DNA from: Nemertoderma westbladi | Lineage: Eukaryota > Xenacoelomorpha > Nemertodermatida > Nemertodermatidae | Direction: 5' to 3' | NCBI GenBank assembly: GCA_032718475.1 | Contig: JAUCBJ010002736.1 | Location: 1 to 64,000 of the forward strand | Length of the DNA stretch: 64,000 bases | In this document: in pieces, positions 44,201-52,422 of the stretch | Numbering within the stretch: position 1 is the first letter of the stretch | Layout: each line of letters starts with the position of its first letter | Position numbers and translations under genes: made by a program | The notes under the pieces: model-generated | The model's input: only the letters and a program-made list of their open reading frames with translations | Told to the model about the DNA's origin: nothing | Databases searched by the model: none

Positions 44201-45074
44201 TTGTTATAGGAGTTTCTACTTCACTAGCAGTATAGATGCGTGTAGGCTCCACACCTTGCGCATGTAATACTTCAGACCTAACAGGTTGACACAATGTTAC
44301 AGGGGGTATTGGTATCCCCTTTTGGATATTGACTAATTTGTCGCGTTCTAGCGCGATACTTTGCTGCACTTCTTGCAATTCGGCCCTACCTTCCCTTACT
44401 GTTCCCTTAAGTTGGTGGACAGTCTCCTGCATCTGTCCGAGCAGGAGATTCATCCCCCGCCGTCCCTCCTCTACCCACTCGACCGCAGAAGCGGGAGTCG
44501 CCAACATTGTAGCGGGCTGACGTGGGACGACGGGAGACAAATCTTTGATTTCTCTCTCAGCTTCCAGGACAGGAATATTCTCATGGACTGTTCTACCGGG
44601 TACAGGCAGTGTAGTACTGTGTAAAGGGAACTTAGAGTTAAGCTCTGGAAGTACAGGGGTCTCTAGCACAGGTGTGACTTTGGGAACGACAGGCCTAATT
44701 ATTTCAGGCTCATCAACTATAGTAGGGAGTTTTTTGACCTTAATAATTTGGTCTGTAGGTTCTATTCTACTTAAGTCGGTGCTAGCTAGTTGTCTCTTAA
44801 CAGCTGGGGGCAAATCAGGCAATTTGTGACGGTAAGATGTTTTTCTATGCCGGCTTAGACGAGATCTATTTCCTCCGCCTTCAGGATCGGTGGTTTCACT
44901 TTCCTCCGATGACGTATATCCCATCCGTTTGGGAGTAGATTTTCTCATCATCTGCATGTGACTAGCAGTTAACTGTTTATTTATGTTGTCTTGCGTCTCT
45001 TGCAGATTTTCCAACTCCAGTTGGGTAGTCTCTTCAGACGCTCTCTGTTCTGCGTCTACTGCTGTACTGACCAA
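38289..45074 (-). CDS. BEL/Pao retrotransposon Gag-Pol polyprotein, uninterrupted
   Basis: The open frame of about 2,260 codons has every domain of a BEL/Pao element in order: Gag-like DUF1759 (about 345-500; FNGDEMKWLPF); zinc knuckles (about 630-690; CYNCLRPGHQRRTC, CAKCGAKHH); DUF1758 aspartic protease (LLDSGSTGTF, Asp806); reverse transcriptase (about 1140-1345; FASDIEGMF, YMDD at 1301); peptidase A17/RNase H region (VFGDASDMGIG, VPRAEL, WTDA); integrase zinc-binding region (HAGRERI...CIPC); integrase core with Asp1930, Asp1992, Glu2042; and a DUF5641 C-terminus (GDMVLIVDPDLPRKRWQTGR). It copies the element through an RNA intermediate. The frame has no ATG before codon 40 (about 44957), though it is open some 25 codons upstream. 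No disabling mutation is visible, so the insertion is young, yet I found no LTRs. Confidence 0.95.
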   Translation of the reverse strand: MVSTAVDAEQRASEETTQLELENLQETQDNINKQLTASHMQMMRKSTPKRMGYTSSEESETTDPEGGGNRSRLSRHRKTSYRHKLPDLPPAVKRQLASTDLSRIEPTDQIIKVKKLPTIVDEPEIIRPVVPKVTPVLETPVLPELNSKFPLHSTTLPVPGRTVHENIPVLEAEREIKDLSPVVPRQPATMLATPASAVEWVEEGRRGMNLLLGQMQETVHQLKGTVREGRAELQEVQQSIALERDKLVNIQKGIPIPPVTLCQPVRSEVLHAQGVEPTRIYTASEVETPITNPIKGDYRPVINDIPYRPDNDPRNLYTDNSILNNTMAQESFTRQMARTEARQAVKVGEIVKFNGDEMKWLPFNEYYKDSIQNSVLSNGEKLRFLIKCLEGPPRLMALKFIGHPEGLRQVWDTLNIRYGNKDNIAKYLYAKLVAPRHFLSSGIIEFSNEIQEICRQLDWLGKSHEYQSSMVIGAVVSTLPKGGVCTRWDKKVLYMNEQQRRSPTMADLMSFLDGEVKLQLIKQSREKTSENKVSEKPASRRRITPVCYTDDGESQVSQEEDSGKDTDRSYYVDKTSKDVSKYKARNNDRREQVTKTPPQSPNRMHRRKPEEKTRVHQITQGKVSNIKPNCALCNGTHRLSACAEFLKKSLVDRRAVVWDKRLCYNCLRPGHQRRTCYSDIKCAKCGAKHHILLHSEFERDKQSQVSEPELHVQFSDVNDTDQESEMEGFYTDEFSDANESCYLINTAVYRALTYEKDTNDEFPPTTFAKQPSWKAPTSNVGIREFPVVQVRVHGLNKSYIVNALLDSGSTGTFIDQELAEDIFAGQPKFRTKLNMSGIMQVWKSTLTADYYVGVLSTPQDKIGAQGIRSVKMVAIKNFATTQADLYNWDEDESIQHLKIPRFQTDYPGVQILIGQNAHEALETLEKRPAQPQPLQTYAVRTRVGWYFTGPSRRTLEERMPRDQTYQVHDWEVESSEVDELTEGTPYSSDNDDIYQLFDEENTIDLLTENQTWKSQVNLCQLIHPSEPIAYNDELNDEIERYYARTRDELAVRFFTQELVEPNSYNKALSIEEERAKQIQETTTRFLKDQGRYEIGLPFRKREPRFINNRPLAEKIIAQLYRRLTANASAKEMYQTQLKKFITKGYAERVPEGTPVTERTYYLTHHYVPKPGKPHEVRVVFDGSALYMGQSLNSELLPGPNLLQSLLGILFRLRQYSIAFASDIEGMFLQVKALDRDRDSLRFLWWPEGDLNQKPVEYWMTIQAFGIISSPSNACSVVRTTANDNRDSFSKEVIDNIKRNIYMDDNLRSLPSVEEAIAVAKGMVECLKRGGFRLTKFTSNSREFLEAIPVEDHGAKDLDLIKDDLPETKTLGLKWDTERDILFFQLKQRDNPVRTKRICLSILSTYFDPLGFISPVILIARSLVQQMWLENHSWDDPLKGELLKKWMKWEDSLPAIENFIISRAYFGHVLPTYSYQLHVFGDASDMGIGIVAYLRVETPDGIKVALVTSKALINNKLKVPRAELKAALYATAIGRNVTEQIDYPLEKTVYWTDALLVLEYLTNEVCQFSVFVTNRVAIILSRTKIDQWRHCPGTINPADIASRGATPQELIDTPDWLGGPDFLSKEEDEWPPHLTTAEIRQAKGAETVKPKTWASKSKLFKPTIDLSVLHTSGNDASDPQSLNTNKSVVEIRDKDWKSGIPDVSQGISPMLQRAMHHDSSWNRLCKAVTYLRRCFHHHYSRTKTTSDHAPLTSAQVHVIQNLPKYKISDRFLKEKISHQEHEETNKQILRLLQCYEDSEKYFLLLRNPQMRLRDRFSSTMIDGLIRVGGRLTNAPLSFDTKFPILIRNLEVQIKMIVDVHSKLYHAGRERILSEIRTRYYFDKPRRALNQVLRNCIPCRKAFSRPLTQREAELPRERVSFYEPPFTNTGVDLFGPIEVYHARTIVKRWCVIFVCMTCRAIHLDMVNDLSTNSFVLSLRRQIACFGTSNTMRSDKGTNFIGANNEIQAYVKDWNQRQVDDQLRITASSWTFNAADAPWWGGSWERLIRSVKTAFHFIVPCRAYLTDELLRTLMEEIAAYLNERPLMPVSSSPDSLEALTPAHFLLKKPVAMLPRSEIADGDEYCRRTWQLMQLLSRRFADHFEKHYLPTLQLRTKWFAQQENVSAGDMVLIVDPDLPRKRWQTGRIIETHISDDGLVRSVELIVMRRNFKKPGIIFETQQLNRPVGRLCLLERDRELSGNYGRQDTLPTTTSLIPQTSRDSLT

Positions 45075-45077
45075 CTC

Positions 45078-45113
45078 GTCACCTTCAAGGCAGAACCCCC
45101 TAAGTCGATTTTT
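45078..45113 (-). repeat. Leader motif of the BEL ORF, repeated inverted at 47658-47692
   Basis: The motif GGGGGTTCTGCCTTGAAGGT on the minus strand, with ACTTA on one side and GACGA on the other, recurs on the plus strand at about 47658-47692. That second copy is the last of a series of diverged GGGGTT(C/T)TGCC units at 47370-47690. Confidence 0.75.
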
Positions 45114-45257
45114 GTAGTTCTGAGATAATCGATAAAAACTGTTTATTTTTTAGAGAGAGGCCTCAGTTTACTTGTTATTGTGTTTTTTGATAACTAAATA
45201 TATATAGAATTCATATAATTAAACTTTCAATTTGATTTAGAATTAACTTTGAAATAT

Positions 45258-45432
45258 ATTGCGGTTTTTTTTTAAAAATTCTGACTTATGGTGTTTTGCC
45301 AAAACAAAGGGGTCCACCGTTTTCTGGTATTATCCCGTAACTATACGATAGTTGCGGGGTATTGCCTAGAAAACAAGGTATCCTCAATTTGGCAAAACAC
45401 CATAAGTACGAATTTTTACAAAAAAACACGCA
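45258..45432. repeat. Long imperfect palindrome (hairpin element)
   Basis: The left arm (about 45262-45341; ACTTATGGTGTTTTGCCAAA, then GTTTTCTGGTATTATCCCG) pairs with the right arm (about 45346-45432; CGGGGTATTGCCTAGAAAAC, then TTTGGCAAAACACCATAAGT). The centre is AACTATACGATAGTT. The whole 170-bp stretch is one stem with a few bulges and no loop to speak of. It could be a MITE or a snap-back insertion. A transcript through it would fold into a hairpin. Confidence 0.8.
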
Positions 45433-46145
45433 AAATATATCAAATTATAGCCAAGGCGTATCGTGCGTACTTAATTATTTAGTGCGTAGTGCGCACGTAA
45501 TACATGTGCGCATTTGTTATTAGCTAATAAGTGCTATCTAACATGTTAACTAGCACATAATCAGGTGTTAGTATTACCTGTAAACGCAATAATAACAAAT
45601 AATCACATACAATATAGCTAACACACTTGCGCACATGTCGGAAATTTTTGAATTCAAAATTCTAAAGAGCTCCATAAGTTTTTGATATTTTGGTATTAAT
45701 TGCTTCTAAAATAAGTACGGGACTGTAGTTAGAATCATGTATCAATACAAATTGAACAAAATGTAGCCAAATGCAGAACTATAAGAACAAAATTTAGATT
45801 CAAGAAAGCGGAACTCTAAGTACAAAATATAGCCATGGGTGGTACTCTACAATAAGAACAAAGTCTAGCTACAGGGTTACAGCTACGTTAAAGTGAAGTT
45901 CACTTACAGTACGTCATGACGAATAATTAAAGACCTGTTTTTTCTACAGTACGTGGCAACATTTTGAGCAACTCTATCAGCAACTTAGTAAGCATTTCAG
46001 GTTGCGATCAAGTTGCTCTATGTAAACGCGAACTTTGTTGCTGTTAAAGATGCCTCATATAACGGAGACTAAAAGTTAATGTTGCTCAAATTAAGTTGCT
46101 AGTTGCTGACCAAATTGTCCAAAACGTCCGGCAACCTATAGTAAC
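45433..46145. other. Intergenic sequence with GTTGCT-rich stretch
   Basis: AT-rich DNA. About 45960-46150 is dense in AAGTTGCT/AGCAACTT phrases in both orientations, probably degraded inverted-repeat sequence. No gene seen. Confidence 0.4.
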
Positions 46146-46159
46146 TTATAGCAACTTGG

Positions 46160-47135
46160 ACAAAAACATTAAATGATGGATAGATATTTATCAGCACCAT
46201 AAACATTAATGTGGGACAAACATTAATCAGGGTGACAAACATTAATGTGGGACATAAACATTGATGTAGGACACAAACAATAATGTGGGACATAAACATT
46301 GATATAGGTCACAAACATTAATGAGGGACACATACATTAATGATGGACACAAATATTAATGAGGGACACAAACATTAATGAGGGACACAACATTAATGAG
46401 GGACACAAACATTAATTGAGGGACACTAACATTAATGAGATACACAAATATTAATGAGGGACACAAACATTAATGAGCGACACAAACATTAATGAGGGAC
46501 ACAAACAATAAACGAGGGACAGATATCAATCAAGGGCACAAACATTAATGAGGGACACAAACATTAATGAGCGACACAAACATTAATGAGGGACACAAAC
46601 ATTAATGAGGGACGAAAACATTAATGAGGTACACAAACATTAATGAGGGACACAAACATTAATGAGGGAGACAAACAATAAACGAGGGACAGATATCAAT
46701 CAAGGGCACAAACATTAATGAGGGACACAAACATTAATGAGGGACACAAACATTAATGACGGACGCAAACATTAATGAGGTTCACAAACATTAATGAGGG
46801 ACACAAACATTAATGAGGTACACAAACATTAATGAGGGACACAAACATTAATGAGGTACACAAACATTAATGAGGGACACAAACATTAATGAGGGACACA
46901 AACATTAATGACGGACGCAAACATTAATGAGGTTCACAAACATTAATGAGGTACACAAACATTAATGAGGGACACAAACATTAATGAGGGACACAAACAT
47001 TAATGAGGTACACAAACATTAATGAGGGGCACAAACATTAATGAGGGACACAAACATTTAATGAGATACACAAACATTAATGAGGGACACAAACAATAAA
47101 CGAGGGACAGATATCAATCAAGGGCACAAACATTA
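46160..47135 (+). repeat. 19-bp minisatellite
   Basis: About 50 copies of a 19-bp unit, ACAAACATTAATGAGGGAC, with GGTAC, GGTTC, GCGAC and ACGGACGC variants. Larger blocks recur (for example the segment with AATAAACGAGGGACAGATAT near 46510, 46675 and 47095), showing block duplications of about 165 bp and more. Confidence 0.95.
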
Positions 47136-47359
47136 ACCATGGGCACTATCGCCCTTCGCACTTCGCACTTCGCACAATTCTCATTACTGTCAAGCAATAA
47201 AATAACAACAATAAATAATAACATATTAATCTGACCAAACCAATAAACTATGATATTGCCAATTGAAGGAAAGGATCAGGATACAGAGATGGTTTTTCTA
47301 ACCAAAACAATAAACTAATTAATATTTGTGTCCTGGCCGCAATACAAACCAGTATATAA

Positions 47360-47692
47360 ATGATAAATTACGGGGTTTTGCCAGGCTATTGTTTCTGATT
47401 TAAGGGGTTTTACAGGTTGTTATTTCTGATTTAAGGGGTTTTGCCAGGTGGACTGAATTTCATATACTTGAATTTACGGTGTTTTGCAAGCCAATTATTG
47501 ACTTGGGGGGTTCTGCCTCGAAGTGGGCATAAGTTACGGGGAACTGTCTTTGGCTTATAACTCAAAAATGGCTGGTAGAAAAGCTTCGGGGTTCTGCCAG
47601 ACGAAAAAGCCGATATCGAATTACCCAAAAAGTCAAAAACATGAAAATCGAAAAAAATCGACTTAGGGGGTTCTGCCTTGAAGGTGACGAAC
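47360..47692 (+). repeat. Diverged short tandem units with GGGGTT(C/T)TGCC core
   Basis: About eight units of 30-50 bp, each with a core such as ACGGGGTTTTGCCAGG, TTACGGTGTTTTGCAAGCC, GGGGGGTTCTGCCTCG or TAGGGGGTTCTGCCTTG. The last equals, inverted, the leader of the BEL ORF. The core also resembles the arms of the 45258-45432 hairpin (TTATGGTGTTTTGCC). Confidence 0.65.
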
Positions 47693-48254
47693 TGAAAGTA
47701 CTTTGTACCGGTACCATCCTATATCAGTACATCTAGGCATGCAGTACATCAATTCAGGTTTTACTTAATTAATTAATTAAGCATTTAAGTCAAATATTTT
47801 CTTTCCGTTTTTCTTCACAATCTTCGTAAATTGTATTTCCAGATCTTTTCGCCACACCGTTGTGATATGAATGAGTCCGATATAACTCCGTATTTCACCG
47901 TTTGGGTGCGTTTGGGGCCGTTTGGGTACCGTTTGGGTTTTTAGTCCTACCGCCTGCTAGTTACATAAACTCGTAACAGGCTTCAGATGGTATAAGGTTA
48001 TGCCTAAAATAATAGCAGGAGGAACATCTATTATTATACGCACTGTAAGAATAGAAACAGCCAATATGTAGTGCGTAAGAACATCGTAAAGTATGGCAAC
48101 CAATAGGAGCTTTAGAATTACGGCAACCGATGCTGGGCAACGGATAAACAATCTCAACAGTGACATACAGCATGGATTGGAGACGAAATATTATGCGCTC
48201 AGAAGTTGAATAGTTCTCTGATAAAAATATAAGACTTCGATATGCAGTTAGCGT
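47693..48254. other. Intergenic sequence, nothing recognised
   Basis: Non-coding DNA with a short GCCGTTTGGGTNCCGTTTGGG repeat near 47905-47940. Small minus-strand frames at 47957-48263 lack any recognisable feature. Confidence 0.4.
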
Positions 48255-48287
48255 GTGCATCAAAAAAAATGTTCACGCAAAATGCAA

Positions 48288-48800
48288 TATTTTTACTCTC
48301 GATATTTTTCAACACTTGATATTTTTACTCCCGATATTTTTACTCTCGATATTTTTCAACACTCGATATTTTTTCTCTCGATATTTTTACTCTCGATATT
48401 TTTCAACACTCGATATTTTTCAACACTCGTTATTTTTACTCCCGATATTTTTACTCTCGATATTTTTCAACACTCGATATTTTTAAACACTCGATATTTT
48501 TCAACACTCGATATTTTTACTCTTGATGTTTTTACTCTCGATATTTTTCAACACCCGATATTTTTACTCTCGATATTTTTACCCTCGATATTTTTCAACA
48601 CTCGATATTTTTCAACACTCGATATTTTTCAACACTCGATTTGTTTCAACACTCGTTATTTTCGATATTTTTCATCTTGCGTTATTTTTACTCCCGATAT
48701 TTTTTAATCACGTAAATTTTCAACACTCGTTATTTTTACTCTCGATATTTTTACTCTCGTTATTTTTACTCTCGATATTTTGCAAGTCTCGATATTTTTT
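48288..48800 (+). repeat. Short tandem repeat with CTCGATATTTTT core
   Basis: About 30 units of 16-18 bp alternate between CGATATTTTTCAACACT and CGATATTTTTACTCT. Open frames through it (ILLSIFFNTRYF-like) are repeat by-products. Confidence 0.93.
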
Positions 48801-48889
48801 CACCATTACCCACCATGTACCGCATAGGGTACTAAGTCAAGCAATACTGCAGTCAAGGCGTACTTGACTGCTGTACCTGCATACAGTTC

Positions 48890-49360
48890 CAGGGTGTCGA
48901 ACGACCGGGAAAAGGCCGGGAAAAAATTAAACAGGGAAAAACCTGGAAAATGCCTTCGAAAAATATCATGTAACCGGGAATTTGCTAAAACAGTAGACAG
49001 CTGAACGATGAGATAGAAGAGCTATAACAACTCTGAGTTTAGTATTTAATAAAATATACTAACTTGAGGGGTAAAATTATAATTGAATGTAAATGCACAT
49101 TATTATTATATATTATATTATGCAATTAAATTGAATACAATAATATAATATTTACAATAATATTTTGTACATACAATTTTTTTGACAACATATAATTTGA
49201 TAGGAAAGGTTAACATGAAATTTAGGTCAAGTGGAAATCAAAATATAATAATGTTTTTATGTAATACATTATGTCATCAAACTGGTAAAATTCACAAATG
49301 AACCTGGAAAAACCGGGAAAGGGCCGGGAAAAAATCATGTCAAAATCGTTCGACACCCTG
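48890..49360. mobile_element. MITE with CAGGGTGTCGAACGA inverted ends and AGTTC duplication
   Basis: CAGGGTGTCGAACGA at 48890 is matched inverted at 49346-49360. Directly next to the inverted ends are GACCGGGAAAAGGCCGGGAA (left) and CCGGGAAAGGGCCGGGAAAA (right), which are in the same orientation as each other. AGTTC lies immediately outside both ends (48885-48889 and 49361-49365). The AT-rich interior has no ORF. The CAGGG-type end recalls hAT elements, but their usual 8-bp duplication is not seen; only 5 bp is clear. Confidence 0.8.
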
Positions 49361-49365
49361 AGTTC

Positions 49366-50440
49366 CGGTGTACAGTGTCAGAGTGTAGGCCTACATCTGC
49401 ATTGCAGTATTGCAATACTCACCATATTGTTGGTACAGGTAGTACTGCTGTACTCTAGTAGTAGTACGGAGTTAGTCTTCATTTCTGTCTATCTATACCT
49501 GTTTACTGCTATACAGCTATAGCATATAGGCATTCCTGTCCTGTATACTGATATAGTTCTGTAGGTTATTCAACTGCAGAACAGATTGTGGATTGACCGG
49601 TAGGCCTACCGCTACCGGTACGGGTACGCCAGACTGCAGTAGCTACCGGTATATGTGGATTATGTGTTATGTCCCACAACCAAGTACATCCAAGCGTCAC
49701 GACTGGGAATGACAGGTTTAAAGCAAGTAGGACTGGAGGTAAGTCTGACTCCTGATATTGCTGTAGCAGTGTAGGTAGGCCTATTGAAGTACAGAAGTAT
49801 TGTGCTGGCTGACTCTACCAATCTACCTACACAGCTGCACAGTACCGGTACATGGCCATTTTTTTTTTAATGTAATTATTGGTGTGAATAGTACAGTAGT
49901 CTGGTAGTAGGCTAATAATGATGTAGGTAGGACCTACCGGCTAACCGGTATTTATTAATTATTTTACATCATTAATTAGGCCTACAGTTGTGAGTTGTAT
50001 TAACAGCTCAACTCCAATTCATTCATTACCGGTATTACTTATAATATTAATATAGCCTATTGTTGTCATATTGTTATTTTTGGTACCGGTATTGTTATAA
50101 TATGTATAATATGTCCCAGCAGCCCAGTCTCACCCACACGATAAGCCTACCAAGTAGGCCTACTCCAGTCAGCCAGTACCGGTACTCATATACCGTAGTG
50201 AATTGATTTTCAATGATTTGCTGGACAGTTGGATGAGCAAGAGGAGAACGAGAACGAAAGACATATAGTATATAGATCGTAACGATGGTAATGATAGTGG
50301 TGGATATTGTGACATAGACACTGAGAAAACTGTAGAAGATGAAGCTGAAGGTGGCATTCTTAGTGATAGTGATTATTAGTTAGAGGAAGGAGGACTATTC
50401 AGATACTGATGGAAATGTGTCATGTGAGAATTAATCTGAT
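49366..50440. other. Intergenic sequence rich in ACCGGTA and TAGGCCTA motifs
   Basis: Dense in short palindromes (TACCGGTA, TAGGCCTA, AGTACTGCTGTACT) like the 20-22.7 kb region. No open frame with homology. Confidence 0.4.
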
Positions 50441-50559
50441 ACCAGGATACAACAGTGATGGCAGTTGATGATTCTAATTCATTTTTTCTTTCACCTTCTT
50501 AAGAAATCTGGATACACAAAATCCAGGCGATACCTCATCAAGCAACTGGCACTATCTTT

Positions 50560-50912
50560 AGCATTTCACATTTAGTGGATGGTAATATTCGTTCCAATTT
50601 GGTACTTAGAAGGATAAATGAGAAAAACTTTTATTAGTTATCAAAAAAGAAAGACAGGCATCTGGCTGTTATCTTTGTTGACTTCTTCAAGGCCTTTGAT
50701 TCAGTCTCTCGCTCACGTATGTTCAGGATACTTTCATTATATGGGATTCCTGATGAAATTATTGCAGCAATCAGATCAGTATACGATGGTTCGACAAAAT
50801 TTGTGTCTACTGTTGACTGTGGCACAGAACCATTCTGCCATTTGAAGTGTTATGGGGCGTCCTCCAGGGAGACACACTTGCACCATTCATGTTCATAATT
50901 GTAGTAGTAAAC
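50560..50912 (+). pseudogene. Non-LTR retrotransposon (LINE) reverse-transcriptase fragment
   Basis: One frame reads SNLVLRRINEKNFY, a TAG, then KKKDRHLAVIFVDFFKAFDS and RMFRILSLYGIPDEIIAAIR, which is RT motif A (FVDF-x-KAFDS) and the helix after it. Near 50850 the frame shifts by one, after which GVLQGDTLAPFMFIIV (motif B region) follows. The catalytic (F/Y)xDD block is not found downstream. It is a truncated, dead copy. The motifs fit RTE/CR1-like or jockey-like RTs, and I cannot place the clade. Confidence 0.75.
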
Positions 50913-52220
50913 GGCACAAGTTGACAACAAAGTAATCTATTTGCACTTCCATTTCCTAAACTGGCTGACTGGCAAACATCATAAAATCTGGCAGATAATA
51001 AGCACTATGTTAGGCCTCTAGTGACTCTATGTAATTACCCTAGTTAACAGTTAGTTTATTTTGTTTTCAAAATCCAAACTTTTTGCATCCATTTTTACTG
51101 TTTTTATTTTACAATTTTATCACGTCTTATTTTACGCTTAATGTGGTAAAAGCCACTAACAAAGCGGCAAAAATTAATAGGCCATAAATACATTAATTAA
51201 TTACCTTTCTGTACCCTCAGACCCTGGTATTGTCAGAATTGTATTTTAAGTAGGCCTATAGGCCTAAAATTAATTAATAATTTTTTTGTTCGATTCCCTA
51301 GAAGAAAAATATTCACACCGTACTTTAATTTTAAACACTAAATTTAGCAATTGATTGCTGTTTTCTGTATCTGTAATACTGCCGCTTATAAAATCCATAA
51401 CATGCAAATTATTTCCTTAAATGACTTATGGTTATTCAAATGATTAATGATTTATTACGCGTTCGTATTTTTGCTTGTTATAATGGTTACTCTGATTCAG
51501 GCCTTTGGAACACTATATGTACATAATTGTTGGTGATTATATATCGTTGTGATATATTTAATTATTCATTGTATGCATAAAGGCAATGGGATAATTTAAT
51601 AAAAGTAATAAATACAAATAATGACGGTTTTTTCTTCCCTGTTAATTATTTTTTAACTTTGCGCGAAAATCCGCAATACTGCTAAAATTAGCAGTCTCCA
51701 ATGGCTTCGTTTGCAACTAATTCAAACACTATATTATTGCCTTACATTCTTCCCGCCCAATAGTTGACTGCCACGACAAGCCGGAAGTGAAATAAAAAAT
51801 GATCAGTCGTTATATATCCAGATTGGCAAAAAGCATATAACACATCGTGCTATATTATATCGTGCTCATATAACACATTGGCTCTTACGAAAATTAGTTC
51901 CTGAACTTGTAGCGTAGGTTCTTGCAGTTATACAATTTAGGACTAGTTGATATCTCGTTAAAACTGGTTTGCTCTGTGGTGAATTCAAATTTCCCGTTTT
52001 AATATGCAATGGCATCGAACAGACCAGTTTATAATGTTTTCTTACACGTGCAAAAGTTTATGTAAATGGTGGTTAGGTTTAGTTTTTTGGGTAGTTAGGG
52101 TTTGTGCCGCCTCTCCTGTTCCCTGCGTGTTGTGTATTCCAACCTATCACAGCATCACCATGTGGTGGGCAACGGGAGATTTGAATTCGCCAAAGGACAA
52201 ATCGGCGCAGTGGCGGTACG
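50913..52220. other. Intergenic sequence, nothing firmly recognised
   Basis: AT-rich DNA. A GCCGGAAGTGA (ETS-type) motif at about 51780 and the short ORF at 52004-52225 are not enough to call a promoter or a gene. Confidence 0.35.
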
Positions 52221-52330
52221 CCTAATGTCGCGTTACGGAAAGTCGCGTTACGACTAATTTTCTGAGTAGCCCTACCGCGACTTTGAAAGTCGCGGTACGG
52301 CTACTCAAAAAGTCGCGTTACGGCTAATCT
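52220..52330. repeat. Palindromic element with CGCGACTTTGAAAGTCGCGG centre
   Basis: TGAGTAGCCCTACCGCGACTT pairs with its inverted copy AAGTCGCGGTACGGCTACTC about position 52290, and TCGCGTTACG phrases flank both arms. A shorter related piece (GTAACGCGACTTTGAAAGTC) recurs at about 52790 and 55155. Confidence 0.7.
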
Positions 52331-52422
52331 ATTTTCTTGGTTTTGCATAGGGAATCATTATCAATATTATTCTATGATGTTTACGTACATATGAGAAAGG
52401 CTCGAAAAATTTAATGTAATAA

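Noticed and set aside
36665-48000. LTRs for the BEL/Pao element
   Set aside because: By eye I found no direct repeat between the left and right flanks. Not proof of absence, so none is annotated.
48255-48867. Phe/Ile/Tyr-rich ORFs over the CTCGATATTTTT repeat
   Set aside because: Short-period repeat by-product; frames differ by unit-length changes.
52004-52225. 73-codon ORF before the palindromic element
   Set aside because: No recognisable motif; ends in the palindromic repeat.
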